Assembly (NCBI GenBank): GCA_050011195.1
Contig: JBEKJO010000027.1
Coordinates: forward strand, 9,852-73,851
Length of the DNA stretch: 64,000 nucleotides
DNA from: PALSA-1440 sp050011195
GTDB lineage: Bacteria; Verrucomicrobiota; Verrucomicrobiia; Limisphaerales; UBA8199
Reading direction: 5' to 3'
The notes beneath the pieces are model-generated. The model saw only the letters and a program-made list of their open reading frames with translations. It ran no database searches and was not told the DNA's origin. This document shows positions 1 through 8,131 of the stretch, piece by piece. The stretch's first letter is position 1. Each line of letters begins with the position of its first letter. Both the position numbers and the translations under genes were made by a program.

Positions 1-939
1 ACCAGGGATACGGTGGAGGCAGTGAAGTGGTATCGCCGGGCCGCCGCGCAGAATCACCCTCAGGCCCAATACAGCCTGCAGGGCGGCAGTGCTCCTTCAA
101 GCCAACAAGAGCTGTCAAGGCTTGACGGCTTGGTGAGCCGCCTTAACAGTTTAATTGGACTTTCCAAGGTGAAGGAAGACGCCGCCCGACTCATTAACCT
201 GGTCAAGGTCAGACGGATACGCCAGCAGAAAGGCATGAGGGTGACTCCCATGTCGCTACACTTGGTCTTTACCGGAAACCCGGGAACTGGCAAGACCACG
301 GTAGCTCGTCTCCTGGGCGAGATTTACCATGAAATTGGTATCCTGTCGAAAGGGCATCTCACTGAGACCGACCGGAGTGGGCTCGTGGCCGGTTACCTGG
401 GGCAGACGGCGATCAAAGTGAGTGAGGTTGTCCAAGGAGCATTGGGGGGCATCCTCTTTATTGACGAGGCGTACTCGCTGGCACAGGAAGCACAGCGAGA
501 CCAATTCGGCAGAGAGGCGATTGATACCCTCATAAAGCGAATGGAAGATCACCGCGACGATTTGATCGTCATCGTGGCGGGATACACGGAACCGATGAAA
601 GCTTTTCTCGAATCAAATCCCGGACTTCGCTCCAGGTTTAACAAATTCCTACACTTCGATGATTATTCCCCACAGGAGCTTTTCCAGATCTTTACCAAGT
701 ATTGTGAGGACGAGGGCTACGCCTTCGCCAATACTTCTGCTGGCAAAATTAAGGCCCTCATAAACCTGGCGCGCGAGAGGCGTGCCGCGAACTTCGGCAA
801 TGCCAGGACCATTCGAAATCTGTTTGAACAGACGATCTCTAACCACGCAAACCGTGTCGCAAGTATTACAAACCCATCACAAAGCGACTTGACCACCATT
901 TTGCCCCAAGATGTTCCAACCGTTGCCGCCACAAGATAA
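1..939 (+). CDS. CbxX/CfqX-type AAA+ ATPase with N-terminal Sel1 repeat (5' end outside window)
   Basis: The reading frame is open to base 1, so the N-terminus is missing. The first visible residues (EAVKWYRRAA..HPQAQYSL) are the second half of a Sel1 repeat, so upstream Sel1 repeats are expected. Numbering from the GTG at 13, an AAA+ module of the CbbX/CfxQ type follows: Walker A GNPGTGKTT (about 88-96), Walker B ILFIDEAYSL (about 147-156), sensor-1 region IVIVAGYTEPM (about 186) and an arginine-finger region NPGLRSRFN (about 202-210). The C-terminal helix ANFGNARTIRNLFEQ is typical of CbxX proteins. Family members are hexameric remodelling ATPases, and many non-photosynthetic bacteria carry Sel1- or ankyrin-linked versions of unknown target. 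The specific substrate cannot be inferred. Followed directly by a protease relic. Confidence 0.85.
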   Translation, partial: TRDTVEAVKWYRRAAAQNHPQAQYSLQGGSAPSSQQELSRLDGLVSRLNSLIGLSKVKEDAARLINLVKVRRIRQQKGMRVTPMSLHLVFTGNPGTGKTTVARLLGEIYHEIGILSKGHLTETDRSGLVAGYLGQTAIKVSEVVQGALGGILFIDEAYSLAQEAQRDQFGREAIDTLIKRMEDHRDDLIVIVAGYTEPMKAFLESNPGLRSRFNKFLHFDDYSPQELFQIFTKYCEDEGYAFANTSAGKIKALINLARERRAANFGNARTIRNLFEQTISNHANRVASITNPSQSDLTTILPQDVPTVAATR

Positions 940-990
940 GAAATGTCATGCTGGGATGTTCGATGACGCTAACCGATTCGCCGTTGCCCT

Positions 991-1239
991 CTGGCGGACG
1001 AGCGCGGCAACGTGGTCGGCGTGGTAGCCGCCAAGCTCAATGTGGCGGCAGCCGTGGCGACCAGCGGGGCGCTGCCCGAGAACGTGAACTACGCCGTCAA
1101 GAGCAGCCTCCTGCTCAGCTTCCTCGAATCCGTGCCGGAAGTGGCGGCCAAGCTCAAGGAGCCAGGCGCCCAAGACCGCAAGTTTGAGGACGTGGTGAAA
1201 TCCGCCGAGCAAGCCGCCGTGCTGGTGTTGGTGTATTGA
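991..1239 (+). pseudogene. C-terminal relic of a trypsin-like serine protease
   Basis: In the frame of 1012-1239 the translation ADERGNVVGVVAAKLN, then ALPENVNYAVKSS and a C-terminal KLKEPG..FEDVVKSAEQAAVLVLVY tail, reads like the last strand and C-terminal helix of trypsin-like peptidases found behind Sel1 or TPR domains in Verrucomicrobia. Upstream in the same frame there are two stops (964-966 and 970-972) and no catalytic His, Asp or Ser region, so only the C-terminal part survives. The similarity is from recall of the family pattern, not from a search. It may be the remains of a Sel1-protease paralogue next to the Sel1-AAA gene. Confidence 0.5.
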
Positions 1240-1319
1240 AGGGAAGGCAGAAGGCGGAATGCAGAATGCAGAAAGCGGGCAAGAGGATTTAACGCAGAGG
1301 CATAGCGCGGCAGAGCCGC

Positions 1320-1440
1320 AACCGAATTGCGCGAAGCGTTTGGAGTGCGTCCAGCTTGCTGGCGCTGTCGGGAGGCGGAGGAGGTGCGAAAGCGGGAGCA
1401 AGCTCCGCGCACTCCAAACGCTTCGCGTGGCAGTTCGCCA
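1320..1440. repeat. Dispersed inverted repeat, family D copy 1
   Basis: Left arm GCGAAGCGTTTGGAGTGCG and right arm CGCACTCCAAACGCTTCGC are near-perfect inverted arms around a GC-rich centre. The same arms recur at about 16921-17046, 43751-43785 (one arm) and 46212-46366. No transposase is nearby. It looks like a non-coding dispersed palindrome of the MITE or REP kind. Confidence 0.7.
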
Positions 1441-1559
1441 CTACCGCCAGGTTGGCATAACTTCGGGGATAAACCGCGTGTTGGGCTTGGCCGGTACACA
1501 CTCCACCCCCGATTTTCGGCACCACTCAGACCGTCAACGGTGCTGCCTAGGCGCTACCC

Positions 1560-1880
1560 CAACGCGAGGGGGAGAGCAACTCCCCGGGGCGCGAGTCCGG
1601 GTCGGATGGGACTCCCCTGCGGCAGCGGCTCAGACCGGGCCGGCAGGGGTCCGGGCGACCCAGACCCTCGGGTTTCGCGTAGGTAAGCATATTTTCCGCC
1701 AGGAGTCAAGCCCCAAGTGGAAAGAAGATGTTGGCCACCGGGCGCACCCCACCACCGCCATGGGAAGGCAGGGACCGCTGGCCTAGCTCTCCGCTGGCGC
1801 ACAAACGCGGACGTTCCGGCGAGATGTCCCTGCCCTCTTGGCGGCAGTGCCCGGTTGCGCCCGTCGGCAGCCGGAATCCC
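1560..1880. other. Candidate structured RNA region upstream of miaB
   Basis: No convincing gene is seen between 1240 and 1939, but this part has several mutually compatible long helices. ACGCGA (1562-1567) pairs with TCGCGT (1675-1680). A small hairpin GGGGAG-agcaa-CTCCCC lies just inside. GGGTCG (1599-1604) pairs with CGACCC (1656-1661). GGAC/CCCTGC (1609-1620) pairs with GCAGGGGTCC (1643-1652) with a 2-nt bulge. Further on, AAGGCAGGGAC (1765-1775) pairs with GTCCCTGCCCT (1826-1836). The rod-with-internal-loops form is reminiscent of 6S RNA. I could not match known RNase P, tmRNA, SRP or riboswitch signatures. GC-rich sequence folds easily, so this is tentative. Confidence 0.3.
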
Positions 1881-1939
1881 AGTTACACCTTTCCAATCGG
1901 CGCATCGTGATTTAGGTTGCGGGGCCGCTCTCAGCGCAA

Positions 1940-3289
1940 ATGCCGAGTGTTTATATCAAGACTTACGGGTGCCAGATGAACGAGCGCGACAGCGAAGCGG
2001 TCGCCGCGCAGCTCGTGGCCAAGGGCTACACCCTCGCGCCGGCGGAAGCATCGGCTGACGTGGTCCTGCTCAACACGTGCAGCGTGCGGGACATGGCCGA
2101 GCAGAAGGCCCTGCGGAAGATGGAGAACCTGGTGGCCGAAACCCGCCGCCGCGGACCCAACGTTTTGCTCGGCTTCATGGGCTGTGTGGCCCAGACCCGG
2201 GGGCAGGAGCTGATTGACCGGCTGCCGGACGTGGACCTGGTCGTCGGCACGCAGAAGTTCCATCGCACCGCGGAGTATCTCGATGACCTCTTTGCCGGCC
2301 GGCGCGATAAAGTGGTGGAGGTGGCGGAAGAGCAGGGGAGCGAAGCGGCGATTCGCGAGCATCTGCTCAACGGGAACGCGGAAAAATCCGTCGCCGCGTT
2401 TGTGAGCATCATGCAAGGCTGCAACCAGTATTGCACCTTCTGCATCGTTCCCTATACCCGCGGGGAAGAGCGCAGCCGGGCGATCCCCGACATCGTCGCC
2501 GAGTGCCGCGCGCTGGTCGCGCACGGCGTGAAGGAAATCACCCTGCTGGGACAGATCGTCACCAGCTACGGCCGGGGCGATATTCCCAACAAGGAAGGCA
2601 AATCCCCTTTCGTGCAACTGCTCGAAGCGGTTGATGCCATTGATGGGCTGGAACGCATCCGCTTCACTTCGCCACACCCGAAAGGTTATGGCGACGACCT
2701 GGTGGAGGCTTACGGGCGGCTCGGCAAACTGGCCGAGAGCGCGCACATCCCCGTGCAAAGCGGCAGCGACCGGGTGCTCAAACTGATGCACCGCGGCTAC
2801 ACGCGGGAGCGGTTCCTGAGCATTATTGAGAAGTTGCGCCGCATGAACCCGGCCATCGGCCTGAGCACGGATTTCATCGCCGGCTTTCCCGGCGAGATGG
2901 AAGCGGACTTTGAGGAGACGCTGTCGCTGGCGCGGGAAGTTGGGTTCGACCAGGCCTTCGTCTTCAAGTATTCGCAACGTCGCGATACCCCCGCAGCGGA
3001 TATGCCCGGCCAGGTGGCTCGGGCCGTGAAAGAAGAGCGGAACCAACGTCTGCTCGAGGTGGTGAACGCCCAGGGCGCGCGGCAGCACCAGCAGTTCGTG
3101 GGCCGGCGGGCGCAGATCCTGGTCGAGGGGCCGAGCAAGAAAAATCCCTCCCGCATGATGGGCCGGACGCGCTGCAACAAGATTGTCGTATTCGACGGTT
3201 CGGCCCGGCACTGCGGCCTGCTTCTGGATGTGAAGATTCAGCGCGCCGGCACGTTCACGCTTTACGGGGAAGCGGTGGAAGGCCGGTGA
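1940..3289 (+). CDS. miaB: tRNA-2-methylthio-N6-dimethylallyladenosine synthase MiaB
   Basis: 449 aa, the usual length for MiaB, which methylthiolates i6A37 in tRNAs reading UNN codons using two 4Fe-4S clusters and SAM. The N-terminal MTTase (UPF0004) domain opens with YIKTYGCQMNERDSE; the three auxiliary-cluster cysteines are C11, C47 and C82. The radical-SAM motif CNQYCTFC gives C161, C165 and C168. The end of the protein reads as a TRAM RNA-binding domain. The TYGCQMNxxDSE opening and the motif spacing separate MiaB from MtaB and RimO. The start at 1940 leaves only a few residues before the conserved first strand, as in other MiaB proteins. It is apparently monocistronic, with a GC-rich structured stretch upstream. 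Confidence 0.95.
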   Translation: MPSVYIKTYGCQMNERDSEAVAAQLVAKGYTLAPAEASADVVLLNTCSVRDMAEQKALRKMENLVAETRRRGPNVLLGFMGCVAQTRGQELIDRLPDVDLVVGTQKFHRTAEYLDDLFAGRRDKVVEVAEEQGSEAAIREHLLNGNAEKSVAAFVSIMQGCNQYCTFCIVPYTRGEERSRAIPDIVAECRALVAHGVKEITLLGQIVTSYGRGDIPNKEGKSPFVQLLEAVDAIDGLERIRFTSPHPKGYGDDLVEAYGRLGKLAESAHIPVQSGSDRVLKLMHRGYTRERFLSIIEKLRRMNPAIGLSTDFIAGFPGEMEADFEETLSLAREVGFDQAFVFKYSQRRDTPAADMPGQVARAVKEERNQRLLEVVNAQGARQHQQFVGRRAQILVEGPSKKNPSRMMGRTRCNKIVVFDGSARHCGLLLDVKIQRAGTFTLYGEAVEGR

Positions 3290-3438
3290 CGCGGTCGCGA
3301 GATCAGCAGTCGCAACTGCGCCGGCCTGGCAAAGATGCCGGGAGACCCTGAAGCAGCCCTGTCGCCCTCGCCAGCGGTGAAACATCCCGGCTTGCGTCTG
3401 CCTAATCTATCTTCCATCTTCTGTCTGCAATTACTGAA

Positions 3439-4002
3439 ATGACATTGAAGCTTTCAACCCTGAGCATTCTGCTCGGCCTGGGCATGGGTCTGCCGCAGAT
3501 TTACGGCATGGTCAAACCGGCGGCATTCGCTGCGGCGGTCCGGAAGTTCCCGCGTTCCCTGCCGTGGGGCATTTCCCTGATGCTGCTGGGCACGGTCTGG
3601 TTCCTGTGGAATCTGAGCCAGGAGTCAATTGCGGATTTCGCTACTTACAAGAACGTCCTGTTGGCCGGGTTCGCCGGGGTGGGCTTGGGGACCTGCGTTT
3701 TCGTGCAGGATTTTCTGGCTGTGCGGGGGCTGGCGATCGTGCTGCTGCTGTTGGCCAAGCTGATGGTGGACACGGGCCGGCCGGCGCTGGAGCAAACGCA
3801 CTGGGTGCTGGTTATTCAAACCTGGGCGTATGTCTTGGTGGTCGCCGGCATCTGGCTCACGGTTTCACCGTGGCGCCTCCGCGATTTCCTGGCCTGGGGC
3901 ACCGCGACTGAGCAGCGCATCAAGGTAGGTTGCGGGCTGCGGTTGGCGTTTGGTTTGTTTGTGGCGGCGCTGGGGCTGACCGTATTCAGGTCGGTCGTGT
4001 AA
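3439..4002 (+). CDS. Conserved hypothetical multi-pass membrane protein (187 aa)
   Basis: The 187-aa product is very hydrophobic with about five or six predicted membrane segments (roughly residues 5-22, 40-60, 73-90, 93-107, 122-142, 163-183). There are no recognisable catalytic motifs. A short cytoplasmic-type basic stretch (SPWRLRDFLAW) lies before the last helix. It starts at ATG 3439, 149 bp after miaB, and is followed after 31 bp by a family-9 glycosyltransferase on the same strand, so the two may be cotranscribed. I do not recognise the family; a role in the envelope would be guesswork. Confidence 0.75.
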   Translation: MTLKLSTLSILLGLGMGLPQIYGMVKPAAFAAAVRKFPRSLPWGISLMLLGTVWFLWNLSQESIADFATYKNVLLAGFAGVGLGTCVFVQDFLAVRGLAIVLLLLAKLMVDTGRPALEQTHWVLVIQTWAYVLVVAGIWLTVSPWRLRDFLAWGTATEQRIKVGCGLRLAFGLFVAALGLTVFRSVV

Positions 4003-4033
4003 GCTCCCCAGTCCTCGTGGACGATTTGATCCC

Positions 4034-4963
4034 GTGAGTTCGTTCCAGGGCAGGATTTTGGTGATTCGCGGCGGGGCGATTGGCGACTTCATTCTGACTC
4101 TGCCGGCGATAGCCGCCTTGCGCCGGCAATTCCCCGCAGCCCACCTCGAAGTCCTCGGCTACCCCCACATTGCGCAACTGGCCCTGGCCGGCGGCCTGGT
4201 GAACCGGGTTCAGTCCATCGAAGCGCGCGCCCTCGCCGGCTTCTTCGCACGCGGCGGTGAACTGGCCGAGGACCTCGCCGACTACTTCTCCGAGTTCGAT
4301 CTGATCCTGTCTTATCTGTACGACCCGGATGGGGTTTTCCAGACCAACGTGAGCCTTTGCACGGGCGCGCAGTTTATCGTGGGGCCGCACCGGGCGGACG
4401 AAGCAGCCAGACTGCACGCCGCGAAGGTCTATCTTCAGCCGCTCGAGCGTCTCGCCATCTTCGACGCTGACTCCATCCCACGCCTCCCGCTTGTTCATCA
4501 CCCTCTTTCCAGCAACTATCAAGTATCAGCTATCAACCTCCTCGCCCTTCATCCCGGCAGCGGCAGCGAGCGCAAGAACTGGCCGGAAGCGAAATGGGCG
4601 GAGTTGCTGCAGCACCTGACCATTTCCACCGGCTTCAATTTGCTCCTCGTGGGCGGGGAAGCCGAAGGGGAGCGGCTGCAACGCCTGGCCGCCGCCCTGC
4701 CTCCCGCGCGCTCGCGCATGGCGCAGAGTCTGCCGCTGGCGGACCTGGCGCACCGGCTGGCAAGCTGTCGCGCGTTCATCGGTCACGATTCGGGCATCTC
4801 GCACCTGGCCGCGGCGGTGGGTCTGCCGGGTGTGGTCTTGTGGGGTGATACGGCGGAAGAAATCTGGCGGCCCCCGAGTGAAAAGGTGATTGTGCTTCGC
4901 CATCCTGCGGGGTTGGCCCGGTTGCCCGTGGAGGCAGTGGTGGAGCAGTTGCGAAACATTTAG
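4034..4963 (+). CDS. Glycosyltransferase family 9 (heptosyltransferase-like)
   Basis: 309 aa from a GTG start. The N-terminus ILVIRGGAIGDFILTLPAI is the signature nucleotide-sugar transferase fold of GT9 (WaaC/WaaF/RfaQ), which add ADP-heptose to the LPS inner core. The second Rossmann domain shows LALHPGSGSERKNWPEAKWAEL, then IGHDSGISHLAAAVGLPGVVLWG, the conserved GT9 donor-site motif. A heptose-7-phosphate kinase lies elsewhere in the window (58467-59486), which fits LPS heptose synthesis, but acceptor specificity cannot be told. The protein is a little shorter than E. coli WaaF, as is common for GT9 proteins outside Proteobacteria. It starts 31 bp after the upstream membrane protein. Confidence 0.88.
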   Translation: MSSFQGRILVIRGGAIGDFILTLPAIAALRRQFPAAHLEVLGYPHIAQLALAGGLVNRVQSIEARALAGFFARGGELAEDLADYFSEFDLILSYLYDPDGVFQTNVSLCTGAQFIVGPHRADEAARLHAAKVYLQPLERLAIFDADSIPRLPLVHHPLSSNYQVSAINLLALHPGSGSERKNWPEAKWAELLQHLTISTGFNLLLVGGEAEGERLQRLAAALPPARSRMAQSLPLADLAHRLASCRAFIGHDSGISHLAAAVGLPGVVLWGDTAEEIWRPPSEKVIVLRHPAGLARLPVEAVVEQLRNI

Positions 4964-5153
4964 AGCGCCGAAGCAGTTCACCGGGCAGAAGAATTGCTTG
5001 TGGCAAAGGGCAGCCGAGCGAAAATGCCCTGCACCCGAATCGCTGTGGACAAACGGGCTGCGGCTGTCTTAGCTTTGCACAATTCTGAGACAGCGGCTTG
5101 CGCCACAGTGCGTTTCGGCCGGTCGCGAGGCGGTCGGCGATGGCGGGCGACAG

Positions 5154-6254
5154 ATGAAAAGAATCCTGGTCATAGACGACGAAGAATGGTTGCGAGAGAT
5201 GGTGCACATCGCGCTGGGCCAAAAAGGCTTTGACGTGATCGAAGCCGAAAACGGCGCGGTGGGCATCGAGAAGGCGCGCAAGGAACTGCCCGACCTGATC
5301 CTCTGCGATGTGAACATGGAGAAGGTGGACGGGTATCTGACGCTGTCAGCGCTCCGCAACGAGCCTGCCACCGCCGCGATCCCTTTTATTTTGATGACCG
5401 GTCTGGCGGATAATGCCGGGATGAGGCATGGCATGGAGCTGGGCGCGGACGACTACCTGCCCAAACCCTTCACCATTGAAGGGCTGTACGCCGCAGTGGA
5501 GGCGCGGCTCAAAAAGGCCCAGGCGCTGCGCCAGGAAGCGGAGAAGAAACTGGCTGATTTGCGCGACAACCTCACCCTGATGCTGCCGCACGAATTACGC
5601 ACGCCGTTGAACGGCATCCTGGCTTTTGGCGAAATCCTCGCCGCCGAGGCCGCCACCCTGCCGGCGAGGGAAATCGCCGAGATGGGCCAGGTGATTCATG
5701 ACTCCGGCAAACGGCTGGAACGGCTGGTTGAGAATTTCCTGATCTACGCGCAGATCGAGTTGCTGGGCGCAGACGCGCAAAAGATTGGCGCCTTGCGCCA
5801 GAAGCAGACGCAGTCTCCCGCCAAGCTGATCGAGGGACACGCCCGGGGCCAGGCGCGGGCGGCCAAGCGGGCGGAGGACTTGACGCTGGACCTCGCTGAC
5901 CAGCCGGTGCCGATGTCCGAAGGCTACCTGGCGAAAATCGTGGATGAGCTGGTCCAGAACGCTTTCAAGTTCTCTGAAGCCGGCAAGCAGGTGCGCGTAG
6001 CGCTTTCAGCTTCGCCCTCGGGCGTCGTGCTCGCGGTCACGGACCAGGGCCGCGGTTTCTCGACCGAGCACATTATCAAAGTCGGCGCTTACATGCAGTT
6101 CGACCGCAAAATCCAGGAACAACAGGGACTGGGTTTGGGGCTGGTGATTGCCAGGCGCCTGACCGAGCTGCATGGCGGCACGCTGTCGATCCAAAGCGAG
6201 CGAGGCGCAGCCACCACCGTGACGGTGAAGTTGCCGGGAGTGGCTGGCAGTTGA
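5154..6254 (+). CDS. Response regulator-histidine kinase hybrid (receiver-HisKA-HATPase)
   Basis: 366 aa. The N-terminal receiver domain has acidic pair DDE (9-11), phospho-acceptor D52 in LILCDVNM and K104 in YLPKPF. A short coiled linker (about 118-140) leads to a reduced HisKA helix with the phospho-acceptor H146 in LMLPHELRTPLNG. The HATPase domain shows the N box (DELVQNAFKFSEAG), G1 (VTDQGRGFS) and G2 (GLGLGLVIARRL). No membrane segment or sensor domain is present, so it is a soluble kinase whose input is probably phosphorylation of its own receiver by another kinase. No output regulator gene is adjacent. The start at ATG 5154 begins directly at the first receiver strand. Confidence 0.92.
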   Translation: MKRILVIDDEEWLREMVHIALGQKGFDVIEAENGAVGIEKARKELPDLILCDVNMEKVDGYLTLSALRNEPATAAIPFILMTGLADNAGMRHGMELGADDYLPKPFTIEGLYAAVEARLKKAQALRQEAEKKLADLRDNLTLMLPHELRTPLNGILAFGEILAAEAATLPAREIAEMGQVIHDSGKRLERLVENFLIYAQIELLGADAQKIGALRQKQTQSPAKLIEGHARGQARAAKRAEDLTLDLADQPVPMSEGYLAKIVDELVQNAFKFSEAGKQVRVALSASPSGVVLAVTDQGRGFSTEHIIKVGAYMQFDRKIQEQQGLGLGLVIARRLTELHGGTLSIQSERGAATTVTVKLPGVAGS

Positions 6255-6276
6255 GGTTGGCGCGGCGGGTGAGGGC

Positions 6277-7134
6277 TTACTGAGGCCAGGGGCTCACCTT
6301 GTTCCGGGCCATTTCGCCCAGGATAAAGTTAGGCAACCAGTGCAGCAGGGAGAAGATCAGAATGACTCCGGCAAGCGGCGCGAAATCGAATTTGGCAATA
6401 CGCAACGGCAACCAGTGAAGCGGCGCCAGCAGGTTGCGGGCGGTGGCGCCGACAAAATCCCACAGGGGGCTGGTTCCCAAATAGACGTAGCTTGCAATCA
6501 GGTGCAGGAAAAGGAAGACCGGCAGGACATATTGGAGGCTTAGGTATAGCGCGGTTCCGATGAGGATGCCTTGTTCCACCAGATGGGCATTGGAATGCAC
6601 GCGGCTGGTAATCTCGAGATCCACCAGCAAAGGATGGAGGGCAATCCAAAGGCCGGCGATGAGAAGCAAAGGCAGGAGCAACTGCAGGGGCCAGGGCCAG
6701 CGCGCGACCGGGCCGAGGTGGAGGCGAAGCATTTTCAGGAGGGGATCAGACTCAGCACCGCGCCGGTTGATCATCGCCAGGGCCAACAGCCAGAAATAAC
6801 AGACGATGAGCATGCGTGCGAAGCTGAGCACGGAAAAGAGCATCGTGGGGCCGAAAAGGTGGCTGCGGAAAGGCGGGACAACAAAGAAGAGGTTGAGCCT
6901 GGGCTTCCAGTCCGCCTCAGGGCCGATCTGCTGATAGAGCACCGCACGCAAAACGAGTAGCGCGGCCAAACCAGCGAGAAGCTGCCAGCCTTTCAGCCGG
7001 CGCGGCGCGGCGCGCCGCAAAGTGCCGATCAGGGTCGCCGGCGAGGTCTTGACCAGTGGATCAAAACCGATGGAACGCCAGCTTAACCAGAGCAAGACCC
7101 CGGCCAAGTTTAGTATAAAATCGATCAGACCCAT
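6277..7134 (-). CDS. YggT-family-like membrane protein (285 aa)
   Basis: A multi-pass protein with about six to seven hydrophobic segments. The C-terminal third (SPLWDFVGATARNLLAPLHWLPLRIAKFDFAPLAG, in parts) has the pattern of YggT proteins, where a helix pair is joined by a PLRRxxPxxGxxDLSPL-type loop; the N-terminal half looks like a divergent duplicate. YggT homologues are linked to osmotic tolerance and to cell-division loci, but the mechanism is unknown. It is on the same strand and 80 bp downstream of sucD, so it may be the last gene of the gltA-sucC-sucD block, though no functional link is evident. Confidence 0.65.
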   Translation of the reverse strand: MGLIDFILNLAGVLLWLSWRSIGFDPLVKTSPATLIGTLRRAAPRRLKGWQLLAGLAALLVLRAVLYQQIGPEADWKPRLNLFFVVPPFRSHLFGPTMLFSVLSFARMLIVCYFWLLALAMINRRGAESDPLLKMLRLHLGPVARWPWPLQLLLPLLLIAGLWIALHPLLVDLEITSRVHSNAHLVEQGILIGTALYLSLQYVLPVFLFLHLIASYVYLGTSPLWDFVGATARNLLAPLHWLPLRIAKFDFAPLAGVILIFSLLHWLPNFILGEMARNKVSPWPQ

Positions 7135-7214
7135 GCGGCAACTGGTAACTGGTGCTTGGTGATTGGTGGAGGGCCACGACGGCCAAGGGCCGATTCCCCA
7201 TCACTAATCACCGA

Positions 7215-8111
7215 TTACCTTGGCATCATCTTCAACAAAGTCTCCGCCATTTCGGAAGGCGTCGGCGCGACGCGGATGCCGGCGTCTTTAAACGCGGCGA
7301 TCTTTGCCGCCGCCGTGCCTTTGCCGCCGCTCACAATGGCCCCCGCATGGCCCATGCGCCGGCCGGGCGGCGCTGTCGCGCCCGCGATGAACCCGGCGAC
7401 CGGCTTCCGGCAGTTGCTCCGGATCCAGGCGGCGGCTTCCTCTTCCGCCGAGCCGCCGATTTCGCCAATCATAATGATGCCATGCGTGTCCGGGTCGGCC
7501 TGAAACAGTTTGATGACGTCCAGGTGCGAGGTTCCATTGACCGGGTCACCACCGATGCCGACGCAGGTGGATTGGCCGACGCCACGGCAGGTGAGTTGCC
7601 AGACGGCCTCGTAAGTCAACGTGCCGCTGCGCGACACCACGCCAACGTGGCCCTGCTGGTGAATGTAGCCGGGTGCAATGCCAATGCGGCAGCCGCCCTG
7701 CGAATCCGTGCCGGCGCCGGGGGTGACGATGCCCGGGCAATTCGGTCCGATCAGCCGCGTTTGCTTGCCTTCCATCGCCCGCTTCACCTTAACCATGTCG
7801 TTCACGGGGATGCCTTCCGTGATGCAGACGACGAGGTCCAGTCCGGCATCCACGCCTTCAAGAATCGCATCGGCCGCGAAAGCCGGGGGGACAAAAATGG
7901 CCGACGCCGTCGCCCCGGTTTGCTTGATGGCCTCGGCCACGGTGTCGAAGATCGGGACCCGGTTCTCGAACAGTTGCCCGCCCTTGCCTGGCGTGACACC
8001 GGCGACGATTTGCGTGCCGTAGGCGAGGCTGAGCTGGGTGTGCCGCGCGCCGAAGCTGCCGGTGATGCCCTGGACCAGAACGCGAGTTTGCGGGGTGACG
8101 AGGATGGACAT
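7215..8111 (-). CDS. sucD: Succinate-CoA ligase, alpha subunit
   Basis: 298 aa. The CoA-binding Rossmann domain opens with VLVQGITGSFGARH and GVTPGKGG. The ligase domain contains IGPNCPGI and the phosphohistidine motif GHAGAIVSGG with the active-site histidine at H255. Length and motifs match SucD throughout. With SucC it forms the alpha-beta enzyme that interconverts succinyl-CoA and succinate with substrate-level phosphorylation of ADP or GDP in the TCA cycle. It begins 20 bp after sucC, and citrate synthase lies further upstream on the same strand. Confidence 0.97.
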   Translation of the reverse strand: MSILVTPQTRVLVQGITGSFGARHTQLSLAYGTQIVAGVTPGKGGQLFENRVPIFDTVAEAIKQTGATASAIFVPPAFAADAILEGVDAGLDLVVCITEGIPVNDMVKVKRAMEGKQTRLIGPNCPGIVTPGAGTDSQGGCRIGIAPGYIHQQGHVGVVSRSGTLTYEAVWQLTCRGVGQSTCVGIGGDPVNGTSHLDVIKLFQADPDTHGIIMIGEIGGSAEEEAAAWIRSNCRKPVAGFIAGATAPPGRRMGHAGAIVSGGKGTAAAKIAAFKDAGIRVAPTPSEMAETLLKMMPR

Positions 8112-8131
8112 AAGCAGGAACCTGGCACCGG

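Noticed and set aside
1560..1880. Known riboswitch classes (cobalamin, SAM, TPP, glycine) upstream of miaB
   Set aside because: None of their conserved core sequences could be found; kept only as an unnamed structured candidate.
1931..3385. 484-codon minus-strand frame opposite miaB
   Set aside because: It is the antisense of a complete MiaB; no recognisable protein.
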